A stretch of 64,000 nucleotides of DNA, taken from positions 682,001 to 746,000 of the forward strand of contig BCKC01000012.1 of the NCBI GenBank assembly GCA_001600455.1. The letters are read 5' to 3'. Both the position numbers and the translations under genes were made by a program. This DNA is from Endocalyx cinctus (lineage: Eukaryota; Ascomycota; Sordariomycetes; Amphisphaeriales; Apiosporaceae). Below, piece after piece: positions 36,787-48,900 of this stretch (position 1 is its first letter; every line of letters begins with the position of its first letter). The notes beneath the pieces were generated by a model. It was not told the origin of the DNA, searched no databases, and was given only the letters and a program-made list of their open reading frames with translations.

Positions 36787-37604
36787 TTACATGGTTTCAC
36801 ATGCAAAATCCAGCATGTAAATATTCGTAATGTAGGGGGGTTGGTCTTTTTATGTCCACGTGGGATACTAGCTACTTAGCTAGGAATATTCGATATTCTG
36901 ACATATTCTATATATAAACCTGTGTATTTAGTTTATATATCCATCATATCTTTTTTTTCTTTCTTGAAAGTGTATGTTGGTGTTGAAGAATTTGAGTACA
37001 CGCTGCGATGATGGTAGCCGAGCCTTTTGAATACTGCCTGTTTCCTCGGCTGTCCAGCTAATAGTCCAGTTAGCAACAGTCCGGTCGCACTTACAAACAC
37101 ATCAAGAGCACTGGAGGTAACCCAGTTACTAAGTATATCGAATGGCCTTTCTCTTTTTCTCAAACCCAAGAAATAAATTAAAAAAAAAAAAAAAAGACTT
37201 GAAAATAGTATTGAATACAATAAGAATAAAAATGCGTGGACTTACCCCGCCAGCCCGTTTTGCGACGTACGACGATGCTTAAGTAAGTGCTGAAATACGT
37301 AATTATACGACAAGAAAAGAACGCAGGAAGAAAATGTCCCTAATTTGGCAGGAGCTGGCTAAGTACCCCGCTGTAAAATACCTAATCAGACATTCTCCTG
37401 GCCCGACTCACGTCCTTGTACCTAGTAGTAACCACAAGTAGCCGTTATCGGTAAGACAATCTCTAAGAATATCAGAATATCTCGACTTGGACCATTTTGG
37501 TATTTGATTATCAATACTCTCTGATAAAATACTTTTACGATTCATAGATAAAGTAAACGAAAGAAAGAAAAAAGTAAAAAAAGAAGAATTGATATCTATC
37601 CGGG

Positions 37605-38780
37605 ATGGCATTCCCCATCGCCAACGGGACACCGGTCAGGTACGGGCTCAAATTCGGCCTGGTCAGCGACGGACTAGATACCCCTGCAGCGCAGGCCCTA
37701 ATCCGGCGATACCACGGCCCGGGCGCGAGCTTCCGCCCGTTCCCGCGGCTACCGGCGGAACTGCGACTTAAGATCTGGAAGTGCCTCCTAGCGCCGCGAA
37801 TCATCGCCATCTCGTGCGAGCGGGAGCCGTCGCCGCCGTCGTCGTCCCCGTCCCCGTCTCCCTCTTCCCGCGTTGCCGACGACGCGCCTCGCTCTCCCGA
37901 CGACGACAACGACGACGATTACGCCGTTGGACCCCTCTCCTCCTGGCCTTGGTCCTTCCCTTACCGGACTTGCCCGCCTCCCGTCCTCCTGAGCATCTGC
38001 CGGGAATCGCGGTTTTTCGCCCTGCGTCATTACGAGCTCACCTTCGGCTGGAAGATGCCGTACGCGCTGCGCGCCGACGTGATCAATCGGTCGCCCCCGG
38101 CCCAGACTTCGAACGGGGCGGTTCCTCCTCCTCCTTATTCTTCTACTACTACTACTTCTTCTTCTTCTTCTTCCGCCGTCTCCGTCGGAAACATCGATCC
38201 GGAGCGGCCTCCGCGGGTGTATTTCAACTTCGCCCTCGACGCCGTGTACCTGGTCGGCAAGCTCGAGCCGTACAACGCGCACGGGGTCAACTCGCCGATG
38301 GTGTACTTCATCCGGGCCGAGGACGCGCGCCGGGTCCGTCGGCTGGCCGTGGCGTTTTCGGCGTTCGAGTACGGCTCCACCGCTCCCCAGGACATATTCG
38401 GCGCTCTGTTTCACGTGGTCGATCGGTTCCATACCGCGTCGGCGGCGAGCGAGAGGTTGTTGGTATGCGTGCGGCCGGAGGACGAGCATACGCACGAGAT
38501 GCTGGGCGGGGATAGAAGACTCGTCGAGGACGAGGAAGAAGTGCTAGGTATGCTGGGGAGTGGTAGCGGTGGCGACGTGCCGACGCTCGTAGGGAGCCGA
38601 AGGGAAGAGAATGTGATCCAGGGAGCCTGGAACAGATGGTATAGGGGTTCGATCGTCAGACCTACCCTGGCGAACATGGAATTCGTCCTTATCAACGAGG
38701 GCGACCTGGAGGAATATATCTTCGACGATAATGCTGCTACGAGTACTAGCACGACTACTACTACTCAAGCAAGCATATAA
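37605..38780 (+). CDS. 2EXR domain-containing protein
   Basis: Single exon, 391 aa. The motif FPRLPAELRLKIWKCLL (about residues 46-62) and a later CRESRFFALRHYELTF block are the two conserved parts of the fungal 2EXR family, which is expanded in Pezizomycotina and of unknown function; the first motif resembles an F-box-like helix. Between them is an acidic Ser/Pro/Asp insertion. A middle block PPRVYFNFALDAVYLVG and a tail ending in Ser/Thr repeats follow. The gene is strongly GC-rich, which creates two other-frame stretches above 230 codons (37781-38515 on +, 37788-38495 on -) that I regard as shadows because their composition is Arg-rich and lacks family features. Confidence 0.8.
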   Translation: MAFPIANGTPVRYGLKFGLVSDGLDTPAAQALIRRYHGPGASFRPFPRLPAELRLKIWKCLLAPRIIAISCEREPSPPSSSPSPSPSSRVADDAPRSPDDDNDDDYAVGPLSSWPWSFPYRTCPPPVLLSICRESRFFALRHYELTFGWKMPYALRADVINRSPPAQTSNGAVPPPPYSSTTTTSSSSSSAVSVGNIDPERPPRVYFNFALDAVYLVGKLEPYNAHGVNSPMVYFIRAEDARRVRRLAVAFSAFEYGSTAPQDIFGALFHVVDRFHTASAASERLLVCVRPEDEHTHEMLGGDRRLVEDEEEVLGMLGSGSGGDVPTLVGSRREENVIQGAWNRWYRGSIVRPTLANMEFVLINEGDLEEYIFDDNAATSTSTTTTTQASI

Positions 38781-39262
38781 AGGGCGATAACGACTTGACG
38801 ATATAGATAATTGTAATATGTACTTATAAACAGCTGTACAAGATAGAATAAAGCGAGACTTTTAAGCAATTATAATCCACCACTATTTCTGCATCGCTCT
38901 AAGTTTGAAACTTTGATTGAAAAATTATTTATTTTTCTACAACCGTTGGTGGGATTTTCGTAGTATACATATCTTCTCCTTATCTTTTGGATTGAGTGGT
39001 GTGTGATTATAATAGGCACTTCGTGCCTTTCTTTCGTATCATCCCCCTTCCTCCTGCATCCAGACCATGCACCATTCATTCATCGGCGATTCTCGTAGCG
39101 TAGAATATACATACATTTATACAAATCAAAGTAGCATCCCAGCATGAAACACTTGAATAGAGCCCCCTCCCTGCCCACCCAAGTACGCCTTTTTCTTGTT
39201 TTTCTTTTTTAAACGCCGGAATGTCAAACTGAGAATATTAAAACATTTTATCGTATTAGCAT
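38781..39262. other. Convergent intergenic region
   Basis: About 480 bp, AT-rich. Both 3' UTRs expected; nothing else seen. Confidence 0.55.
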
Positions 39263-40362
39263 TTATCTCCTTCCGCCGCGCTCTCCCCTCTCCGAACGAG
39301 GCGGCGGGATTCTAGCGAAGGATAAGGCGCCGTCCCCGTCGGCTCGCCCCTTTATACCGCCCAGAAGCCAATCCGTGATACCGACGACCTTGGCCCCGAC
39401 GCCCTTCTCCCACTCGGAGTGCTCGTCGACGTGCTCGATCGTGTGGCTGATGATGCGGCCGTCCTTGTCGAACTCGAAGATAAACAGGCCGGTAAAAGGC
39501 TTCTTCCTCTTGGACTCGGCCTCGCCCGCCTCGTGAGCGGAGCTAGTCAACGAACCCCTGAGCTTGTCGTCCAGCTTCTGCTCCCCTTGCTCCGTCAAGC
39601 TCAACTTCGGATCGTCGTCGACGCCGTCGCCGTTTTTGGACGAAGACGACGACGGCTTCTCTTCCACGGTCCGCCATTTCACGACGAGCTGCTCGTCGTA
39701 CGCGCCCGCCCGCCGCGGAGAGTAGTAGACCGGCTCGTTCACCATGCGCTCCGACAGGATCTCGAGCTTGACGTTGCCGATGATGGGCACCCGGTTCCAC
39801 GCGAGCGGCGACGTCCACAGCGCCGCTACGTAGGCGACCTTGCCCGACACCGTCGGTAGGTACGGGTGCGTCGAAGGGAAGAGGTGTAAGGAGATGTTGG
39901 GCGAGAGGATTTCCTGCGGTAACGGCGACTGGAGGAGGGTCGGGAGCCGTTCCTGGATCACGCGGAGAGCTGTAACGAGAGACAGCTTCGTTAGCCAAAA
40001 CCTGCACGGACTTTTATTGAGAGGCAGGGTCCAGATTTTTGAACCACGGCGCACGTCGTGGGCGAGAACTCACTTTTGCCTAGTTTGACCTTGCGCTCAT
40101 TATTAGGGTTGGGGGATCTTTTCGAATCTATCGACAGCTCGAAGCGAGGAACGGTGGAATTAAACCATATCGGCGTTAAGTCTTGTTGCTGCTGATTTGC
40201 TATGGGAGCTGTGGGGAGGAACGTCGCTGGCACCGGATTCGAAACCGTGGTGGGCTTTGGAGTGGTTGTACTGCTAACGGGGACCGAGACCCGGGAAAGG
40301 GTAGCGGCTCTAGAGCTCAAGACATGGGAGGGCGCGCGAACGAGGCTGCTTGAGAGCGACAT
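39263..40362 (-). CDS. Probable mitochondrial protein with NTF2-like C-terminal fold
   Basis: Exons 40362-40074 and 39969-39263 give 331 aa (intron 104 bp, GTGAGTTC to TTACAG). The N-terminus is rich in Ser and Arg with no acidic residues over the first 40, consistent with a mitochondrial presequence. Residues 80-330 include NISLHLFPSTHPYLPTVSG, VAYVAALWTSP, VKLEILSERMV and, near the end, FEFDKDGRIISHTIEHVDE, which is the typical closing strand of SnoaL/NTF2-like proteins. A set of conserved fungal mitochondrial proteins of unknown role (the Mug163/MMU163 type) has this layout; the match is from memory and only tentative. The second exon is much more GC-rich than the first. Confidence 0.7.
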
Positions 40363-42285
40363 GTGTGCTAGCTAAGCCCCCCAATGGCAGCCAATATGAA
40401 GATTTTATTTTTTACATGAAAAATGAAGTTGAGCTTTATTTAGATTTACACCGATTCCAAGGGTAAATTGAAGAGAAGAGGAGTAGTTATAAAACAGAGG
40501 ATTGATTCATTACAACATGGGAAATTGAAGAAGTATGTATGTATTATGTATGTAAATGGAGCTTAAAGAAACTTTTTTTTTTTTTTTTTTTTCTCTTTAA
40601 TCGTCCGTTTGACATGCCCTGTCGGACACTGCCGGGCAGGCGGGCAGGCCGGGTTGGGTGAATACGACCATAAAATCAATAAATATGGGGAAAAGAGAAT
40701 ACCGAAGACCCGGATATGCTGGTGAGGTAGTGCCTAACTTAGACATTATAGTGGCCCACTAGGACACTAATGACCACTGGAAGGCTCTGGAAGCTCAGCT
40801 AGAACAAGGGGTCTTTGGGAAGGTTTCCCCATGGGAATAAAATGAAATGTTAAAATAAGACGACTTCAACAAAAGTTGAATTGAACTCGGTACATAATGT
40901 AACGTACGTACACTATTTAAAGCGCTTGAGTACTGAATAAAGCTATTCCGTATATACATACGGACCAAACATGCATATTCTACGGTAAGACATTTGCCAT
41001 AGTGGTTAGAACCTTAGGCAAGATTAGGTACATAACCTCTCTAACAATATCTACGAACCTTGGTACACTACTCGAGGACGTGTACCTAAAATACGGAGTA
41101 CATATGTGGGCGGTATCTTACTGCGTATGATTTCATATTTAATCCTAATAAAAGAATGACAAAAGATCGAGAAGTCTCGTGATAAAATATTAGAGTCAAT
41201 CAAATGAATTGGATCTTTGATTGTCTGATGATCTGACCGTGAAAAAGAAAAAAGTGGATTTAAGCATTGACTTCCTATGACAAACTCTCTAGTCTATTCC
41301 ATAATTAATTCCGTAGAGTACGAAACACGGTGGCAGGGTGGTGGGGGTTACAAAAGAAAGGAATAGAGTAAAAAGGACTAGTATTGACATGATGAAGATA
41401 AAAAGCGAGTAAATTCATAGAATTGAAAAGCATATGTTTCGTATAGTTGTCTACACGTATGGTCATTACTTTATGTATAGAGTAGTAGCCCTGGAGTTGT
41501 CGTAGGTTCGGTGAGATCCGGTGCTAAAGTTCATGTGATAGGCTTCACAGGCAGACGGCCCTAGGTAATGGTAATTTACACTAATGGTAATAAGTATTAG
41601 GTACCTTAGTACATACCCTAGGTACTTAGGTAGGTACCTCCAGGGCTATATGTAGGCAATAGTAGTTCCAAGTCATTGGGGTTCATCAATTCATTACCCT
41701 ACGTACACTACTGTCCACGGGTATACAGGCTTGACTTGGGTATCGAATAAGTACCTACTTAAGTTCTTAATGCACAGTAGTACTCGTACGCTTATAGTTC
41801 TCGGGGATGGAATAACTTAACTCCAGATAGTTTAATCGCCCCCCTAAAAGTCCCCTATCAGAAGTACGAGTACTAAAAGGAATTATCAAATCTACCTTGT
41901 TGGTACCTATCGGCTTTATTGGTCTTAAGTTAATGAATGACCCTGACGTGCCTTGACGCAGGAGCCTTCCGCTAAGTTGTCTTTAATTCTCTTTCTGTAT
42001 CGCCATTTGCCATTTCGTATAATCACCGTTCATCACAAAAAAACAACAACAACGAAATCCGTCCTTCTCTCTTTTTTCTAACAAACCTCATCAGACCGCC
42101 TCCCGAAACTTCTCCATATCGGCAGAATCACAACAACAACAACCAACATCATTTCATCTATTTAAGTCTATTGTTTTTTTTATACTGAACTCAGTTTTTC
42201 TGGTTCTTTATTCTCTCCTTCTTTATCTAGCAATTATTGTAATAGTTCTTATCCTGTGCTTCGAGCGCATTCGCCCTTCATCAAG
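40363..42285. other. Intergenic region, 1.9 kb
   Basis: Divergent spacer. It contains a 20-T tract at 40573-40592 and several TAGGTAC/GTACCT words around 41595-41640. The last 300 bp upstream of ypt1 are pyrimidine-rich with CAACAACAAC stretches, as expected for a fungal promoter and leader. No gene recognised. Confidence 0.55.
40573..40592 (+). repeat. Poly-T tract, 20 nt
   Basis: Unbroken run of T about 210 bp upstream of the divergent mitochondrial-protein gene. Confidence 0.95.
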
Positions 42286-43577
42286 ATGAATCCTGAGTAG
42301 TACGTCCAAACATCTTTCATCGCCGACATAATCTAACAACAGGCCCGTAAATATAACTTCATACTAATTATTATATTCTTTAATAGAGTACCTTCCCCTC
42401 GATTCTACCCCTCGCGGGTACCTTTAAAATTCCATTCCTTCCTACCTTGATATCTTGACGATGCTATGATATCTTGACTGCTATTTGAACTCGATCTTTC
42501 TCAACCTTATTGGTCTTGTATCTTAACCATCCTCATCATCCTCGTTGTCACCAAAAATCAACTCTCAATCACCCTAAATCCCATTCCATTCCATCGTCAT
42601 GTCGGTCGGGGTTCCTGATATCTCGCGGCTGAGTCCGGAGAATCAGGCAAAGCTGCGTGAAGTTATGCAGCGAAAGCCTACTATTCATGAGGTGCTGACC
42701 AAAAATCGCAACAGATACGACTATTTGTTCAAGCTCCTCCTTATCGGAGACTCCGGTGTCGGAAAGTCTTGTCTTCTCCTTCGTTTCGCCGACGACACCT
42801 ACACGGAATCTTACATCTCGACTATCGGTGTTGACTTCGTATGTGATACTATTGATACCACCGACTAAATATTTCATTGCTAATATTTTGATTAGAAAAT
42901 CCGAACTATCGAGCTCGATGGCAAGACGGTCAAGCTGCAGATCGTAAGAACACTTTCCTAATTTTATAGTCCTATCACGACGACGGAAAGAAACGAAGCA
43001 AATCACTCGGAAATCAGGAAATAAATATCACTAACTCGAAGAAAAACAGTGGGATACCGCCGGTCAGGAGCGTTTCCGAACTATTACCTCTTCGTACTAC
43101 CGAGGCGCCCACGGCATTTGCGTTGTCTACGATGTCACCGACATGGACAGCTTCAACAACGTGAAGCAGTGGCTCCAGGAGATCGACAGATACGCCACCG
43201 AAGGTGTTAACAAACTTCTCGTCGGTAACAAGAGCGATATGTCAGACAAGAAGGTCGTCGAGTACACAGTCGCCAAGGTAATATATATATATTTTTTTTT
43301 TGATATATGAATACATATATATTAGATTATGCCAAGCTACGCTGTTCCGGAAGGCTCGCTAATTTATTTATCTCTGTAGGAATTCGCCGACAGCTTGGGT
43401 ATCCCCTTCCTCGAGACTTCGGCCAAGAACGCTTCGAACGTCGAGCAGGCTTTCCTTACGATGGCCCGACAGATCAAGGAGCGCATGGGTTCTCAGGCTA
43501 CCACCAACACCAAGCCCGGTGTTCAGGTTGGCCCCGGTCACAGCGTCTCCAACTCGTCGAGCGGCGGATGTTGTTAA
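42286..43577 (+). CDS. ypt1: Rab GTPase Ypt1/Rab1
   Basis: Exons 42286-42296, 42715-42838, 42896-42943, 43050-43277 and 43380-43577 give 202 aa. The 11-nt first exon (ATGAATCCTGA) joins over a 418-bp intron to restore the family start [16 protein letters not shown]. The P-loop is GDSGVGKS (15-22); switch I is STIGVDFK; then WDTAGQE, NKSD and ETSAK follow. The C-terminal CC accepts geranylgeranyl groups. Ypt1 controls ER-to-Golgi transport and early autophagy on membranes. Sequence is near-identical to other filamentous fungal Ypt1 proteins as I recall them. The start depends on using the GTAGTA donor at 42297; the nearby GTACGT three bases later would create a stop. A second in-frame start exists inside intron 1 (separate entry). 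Confidence 0.95.
42599..42714 (+). other. Possible alternative first exon of ypt1 inside intron 1
   Basis: An ATG at 42599 opens 39 codons that run without a stop straight through the intron 1 acceptor into exon 2 in the same frame, ending ...KNRNR before YDYLF. The peptide begins [16 protein letters not shown] and is predicted helical and charged. It looks more coding-like than the rest of the intron: balanced codons and higher GC. If transcribed from a start site within the intron, or if the intron is retained, it would give a 237-aa Rab1 with a 39-residue N-terminal extension. It could also be chance, since 39 open codons are not rare. Confidence 0.4.
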
Positions 43578-44680
43578 ATAAGGTGGCTAGCGCGTGATAC
43601 CCCCATATCTCTCACAATAACGACAGTATTATCTCGTCTCGGCAACTCGCACGTTTGATGATAATTACGTCTCTTCCCTACGGAACGGACTTTGTGATGC
43701 AGGCAGCATATTAGGCAGTACTTTTCACTAGTGGTCAGGATGGTTCTTCGGAAGGGGGAAATATTGTCTTTTTACGCTAGGAGCATATCTTTTTTTTTTC
43801 TGTTCCCGTCGTTTGACCGCGGATAGATGAATGGATTCACTTGGATCTACACTTCAGGTGCCAAGTTTGCCGCAGAAGCCTACTTCTTAACTGTTTCTTC
43901 AGTTGATTTTTTTTTCTGCTTAATGAAGTGTCTTCTCACGTTTCCATTTAGTGTCTTGTGCCATTCTGTTGTTGTTTTTTACTTCCTCTTCTCTCTTTAG
44001 AGCATTATGATGCCGATTTCTCTCTTCTTTCCTTTTTTTTTACTGGCATATTAGACAGAGTTGCGGGTTCATGATCAATACGAAAGAACATTATAAAATC
44101 AGCCTACCAACGTTTTCAGAACTGGCGAAAAGGAGAGGAATTTATTCCTCTTTTGTGACTCGATATTCCTTGGACAGGCGCATTTCCTTTAGTATCAAGA
44201 TGAGCGATGTTAGTAGGATTATAATCGTGTACGTACTGAGTCGATCAATATATTTTCGAGGTAGCCAAAAGCGCGACCTGACTATCTTTAATATTTTAAG
44301 TGGCTGATTCTCGGGCCCGAATGGAACGTCGTATCTATCATCGATGCTTTTTCATATTCGTGGTTAAATGCCTAGGGATATAACCGGCATGGTGTATCAC
44401 CAACTCATACCCAACGTTGCCTATCTTTCCACATAAAGTATGCCAGTATTCATCTTGACGACGGGAAATTTAGATATAAATGGAATGCATTATCTAGTTC
44501 CGCTGTACATGCATGTATAAGGAAGATTAATCCCGCTGTCGTTACGGGAGATCATCAGACAGTATAAGTATCTCGTAGAACCACCTCAGACGTTTCCTCG
44601 CATCTATCAAAGTATCCGCCCAAACTACCCTTTTCAACTCTTCGTATCGTATTCTCCATCACCCAAACCTCAAATCAGCC
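43578..44680. other. Intergenic region, 1.1 kb
   Basis: T-rich 3' region of ypt1 followed by the promoter of the small secreted protein. No additional gene recognised. Confidence 0.55.
44563..44569 (+). promoter_or_regulatory. TATA-like element
   Basis: TATAAGT lies 112 bp before the start codon of the small secreted protein. It is followed by a CT-rich stretch (TACCCTTTTCAACTCTTC) typical of fungal initiator regions. Seen by eye only. Confidence 0.4.
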
Positions 44681-45055
44681 ATGTATCATTTCTGCACCAA
44701 AATCACCCTCGCCATCCTAGGCGCCTCGTTCATCGGTACCACCGTAGCGTCTCCCGTCGCCAGCGGCAATCTTCCTCTCCAAAGGCGCCAGTTTGGGGAC
44801 TGCGAAAATCAAGGCGGTTTTGATACCTGCGTTAACAGACTTATTGACCAATGCTTGGAACCTATGGTTGGATGGAATTCTGGATGGTAAGTAGTAGTCG
44901 ATGATATTCTCCCCATTTTTTGTATCTTTACGAAGAAGAAGAGAGAGAGAGAGGGGCTGACATCCGTCCCATTGCCAATCGTCAGCGACGCTGCGGTTCT
45001 TGATTGCCAACGCTGTTGCGACCCTGCCAACGACAATGAAGCTCAGTGCATGTGA
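44681..45055 (+). CDS. Small secreted cysteine-rich protein
   Basis: Exons 44681-44886 and 44986-45055 give 91 aa; the intron starts GTAAGTAG, and the short second exon supplies half of the cysteines. Residues 1-24 form a signal peptide (hydrophobic LAILGASFIGTTVA). A Kex2-like dibasic site (LQRR, ending at 36) would release a 55-aa mature chain beginning QFGDC, with eight cysteines at mature positions 5, 14, 22, 33, 40, 43, 44 and 54, including a CC pair. The size, secretion signal, propeptide and even number of cysteines are typical of secreted effectors or antimicrobial-like proteins of filamentous fungi. No known family was recognised, so no function is assigned. Confidence 0.78.
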
Positions 45056-45937
45056 TGGACCGTATAAGAGACGTGAGATATGTTATGGGGCGATTTTGGC
45101 CTTTTGATTATTTCTGTACGGAGTACCAGTCAGTTAGCCATAGGGAGGATAATACTAAGCCCACATATATGTTGCCCCCTTTTTTACAAGAGTATATGAT
45201 ATATAATTGTGTAAATGTTTATTATCTAGTATATCTTCATTCATGGTATGGGGACCCGGTCCCCGTCATTACGTAGCAAGAATATAAAACAGTTGAAGGA
45301 ATACCTCCATGACATGTTCTTCAGTACGCCAAATGCTTCTATTAGGTTATCGCATGTATATACGGGTCACTGGCGTTCATTTGATTGATATTATCAGCTT
45401 ATCATTACAGCTAAAGTAGATACATACAAAGTTTTAGTATATCCGTTCGACCTCCTTGGAGCATTTCAGATAGCTACACGTCGAAATGTTAGAACATTCC
45501 AGAGCCCAACACCATGGCGTGATTGTTGAGTAGGACTGGATAGAACACGCTATCAGTCCTCAGCAATTTCTACCTTTACCGTTATTTTCCTCAACTAATC
45601 CCACCATAGAACAAAAGGAAACCCATTGAGAAAGAGAGGGAAAAAAAAAAGTAACGAGCGAATATGACAGAGAAAATTCCCAAGTCCAAACTAGACAACA
45701 TACATTACCCAAATGACGAATCATAATTGTACTTATACACGATTGAAATATCAACAGTTGAAATCAAATTAACAGAACGCCCAAGAGAGCCACCGTCCCC
45801 CGAACTAAGACAGAAGAAAGGTAAAGAAAGCCTTGCACGAGGCAGGAAGGTAAGTACCAACCTATATCTCGAGTACCATATGACAAAAAAAAAAAAAGAG
45901 AGAGAGAAATAATTAAAGAACGGCTATAAAAAACCCA
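45056..45937. other. Convergent intergenic region
   Basis: About 880 bp, AT-rich with a 12-13 nt A run near 45885 followed by GA repeats. No gene recognised. Confidence 0.55.
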
Positions 45938-48900
45938 TCAATTCGTCAACCCCAACCACTTCAACGCCTTCCTCGTATTCCCCCTCTTCACCTGAGCGCC
46001 GGCGCTCTTCGAAGAAGGGAGCTGATATTTCTGCCTCTGCTGCTGCGTCCACAGGGGCATATACTTCCTCTCGTCGTCGGCAAACTTATCGTCGTAATCG
46101 TCGTCTTCGTCTTCGTCGCCATCATCCCCGTTCCCGTCACCACCACCACCTCCTACGAAACCGTAATAGGACGATTTCCTGCTTTCCGCCGGGTCGACGG
46201 AAACGATATTCCCTCTTAGACTAAGCCTCTTGAAACTTCGCCGAGAGGGCGACGTTACGGATTTGCCGCTCGAAGATTGCTGCTGCTGCTGCTGCTGCAT
46301 TTCGTGCTCTTCGAAATGCCGACGCGACGGTGAGGGGGAAGGGGGTAAGGGGAATTTGGACAGCGAGACGGAGAGGGCGCGGACTAGGGGCGTGGCGCTA
46401 TTGCTGCCGTCTTCGATACCCAAGCGACAGGACGTCCCGGCCGAGACGTAGTTATTATTATTAGTATTACTAGTAGCGCGAACATCGTTTCTCTTCCTCG
46501 TCGGCGGCAAGTCCTTCGACGTCTTGTCGTAATCCGCGTCCCTTTCGAGAAGCTCTCCGGAGCGGGGATCGTACTGCTGCGCGCGGTCGATCATAGCGGC
46601 GGACTGCTGCTTCCTCTGCTCGGCCGCGACGGCGGCCAGGGATCCGCAGGAAGCTTTAGGCGCGGCGCCCTCGGGGATGTAGTACGGGGATATGTTGATC
46701 AGCAACTTCCAGATGGTCGAGATCAGCGTGGCGATCTCCGAGTCGGTCGCCATCGACGTGATGAGGAAGTTGGCTTTGTCGAACGAGGGCGATTGCGTCG
46801 CCGCGGTAGGGCTGGTTCGGTTATCGTTTCTTCTCTTCTTCCTCGAAGAAGAAGCGGTGCTCGGCGCGGAGGAGTAAGATGACGAGGAGGAAGAGGAGGA
46901 GGAGGAGACGGAGCAGGAGGAAGACAAGGATGATTTCCTGACCGTGTTCACCGCGCTGCTGTTTTTCGACCACATCTCCGAAGACGAAGGCGGCGTCGTG
47001 TTACCCCGGGTCGATATCCCGCTCGCCGCCGTCTTCTTGCTCCTGACCGTCGCCGTAGGCGAGATCGGAGAGACAGGCGAGATAGGCGGCGGCATGGTCG
47101 TGTACATATGATGTCTACGTTTCGGGCTGCTAGGTGAACACGGCGGCCTGTTGTTGTTGTTGGAGGAGGACGGTCCTTTCGCCGTCTTCTCCGAGTTGAG
47201 AATGCCGGCTACTTTGAACATATCGATACCGATGAGTTTCTGAAGTGCTAGCACCGTCGCGAGGTGGTCGGCTGGGTATTCCAATAGCAGGAACCGGGTC
47301 GACGCGTGCGTCGCTAGATACGTCTCTAGGTGAGGCACGATTAACGTGGCTAGCAGGAATGGACTGGAGAAAGGGTTATCCTGGGCCTGGCTTAGTAGTG
47401 GCTGCGCGGTGAACGCTTGCATGGCGTTTGCGAGGAGATATCTGGGGGAAAAAGATACGTGTTAGTAATCTTCCAGTATATCTTACTAGCCGACATAGTC
47501 AAAATTCGTGAAGAGCTTGAAGACAATTCCTTTGGAATGAATAACTTACCTTAAATCGAGTCTCCCACTCCTACTTGATCCACTTGGCTTCGCACCCAAT
47601 TTCTCGAGCGAGCCCCCGATGGAGCTAAGAAACTCGGGATCAACGCCCTTCTGGGCACCGATAGCGACGATCAAGTCGACCTTTCTTTCGTATCCTCCAT
47701 TTCCTCTCGACAGGGCATCGATGCTTCCCGTCGCTTCGTCCGCGGCATCACCGCCGAACACCGGCTTCCACAGACTGCTCAGCTCGGGCAGCAAAGGGAA
47801 AGCGAATTGGCTGTACCCTCTATCCTCGGGCGGGAAATGTAGGCTGAGAACGAGACGTAGCGAGTTCTGAACTCCGACAGCCGTCTTGCACGTCTGCGAG
47901 TCGAGCTCGTGAAATATCTTTTTCTTGCCCTGGTTCAGCAGCGACGATGATGAAGAAGAGTCATCATCCTGTGGCGGCGGCATCTGAGACGGCGTGGGTG
48001 GACTCGTCCGCGCCGTAACCGCCGTCTGCTGGTCCGTCTTCGTCGGTTGAGTGGATACGGATCTAACAGATTGGCTGCTGGAAGACGTGTTTTCGGCTTG
48101 ATAGGGGTGGCTCAAGTAGTCGCCGTGCGAGGCGAAGGGGTCGTATTCTTCGGCATCAGCTATGTAGTGAACCGGTATCTCTCCGCCCTCTTCCGCCGAC
48201 TGCTCGCTGCTTTCCGCCGTGTTGGTCGATTCCCACGACATGGAAGTCCTCTGGCTTTTTCTTCCATCGCCCGAGGCTTCTGCGGATGAGATTATCGAGG
48301 ATGGTTTAGATAGCATCGGATAAATCCCACTCTGGAAAGATCGGATGATATCCGATAACTGGACGTTCGGCTCTTCGCCCTTGATATGCAGGACCATGTC
48401 CTCCACCATGGGCAGAACTGGGCGGAGTTGGGACTCGATGTACAAACCGATATCAATCCCCGAGTCCGTACGGACCGACTTCTTGGGACAGGGGGAGTTC
48501 GCGTGGTCATCTGTCCAGGTACTCTGATCTCTATAAGAGCCAGGTCGGCTTGGCATAGCATCCTCAAAGACGAGGGGAGAGGGTCTAACGAGCCTCTTGA
48601 GCGTTTTCCCCGGCCGCGCGAGACTAGTCTGGGAAAATGGGTTCATTAAATCCGAAGATGCGCCCTTGCTTGTCGCAAGACTGACGCTGAGTCTCTGGGA
48701 GCTGCTCTCCGTCTGGTTATCACTGAAGACGTTTACGTCTGGTGTGCTAGGTAAGAGGAAGCTGCGAGTGGAAGCGCCGCCGTCGGCGACGATTCGCGGA
48801 GATGGAAGGTCTAAGGCGATGCTTTTCCTGTAAGGCGGTGCGGTAGTCGATGCTCGGATATCAACAATTCGAGCTTTGCCTTGAGGGGCGTACAGGCTCA

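Larger units (their letters stand above)
34708..37604. other. Intergenic region, 2.9 kb
   Basis: Divergent spacer between the carnitine acetyltransferase and 2EXR genes. No credible gene. It contains a separated 14-bp inverted repeat at 36284-36358, a triple octamer at 36765-36786 and a poly-A run near 37180. The carnitine acetyltransferase promoter should lie at about 34708-35300; no FacB or CreA site was confirmed. Confidence 0.55.

Noticed and set aside
37781..38515. 244-codon open frame overlapping the 2EXR gene (+ strand), plus a 235-codon frame on the opposite strand
   Set aside because: Both are Arg-rich by-products of GC-rich coding DNA; the 2EXR frame has the recognisable motifs.
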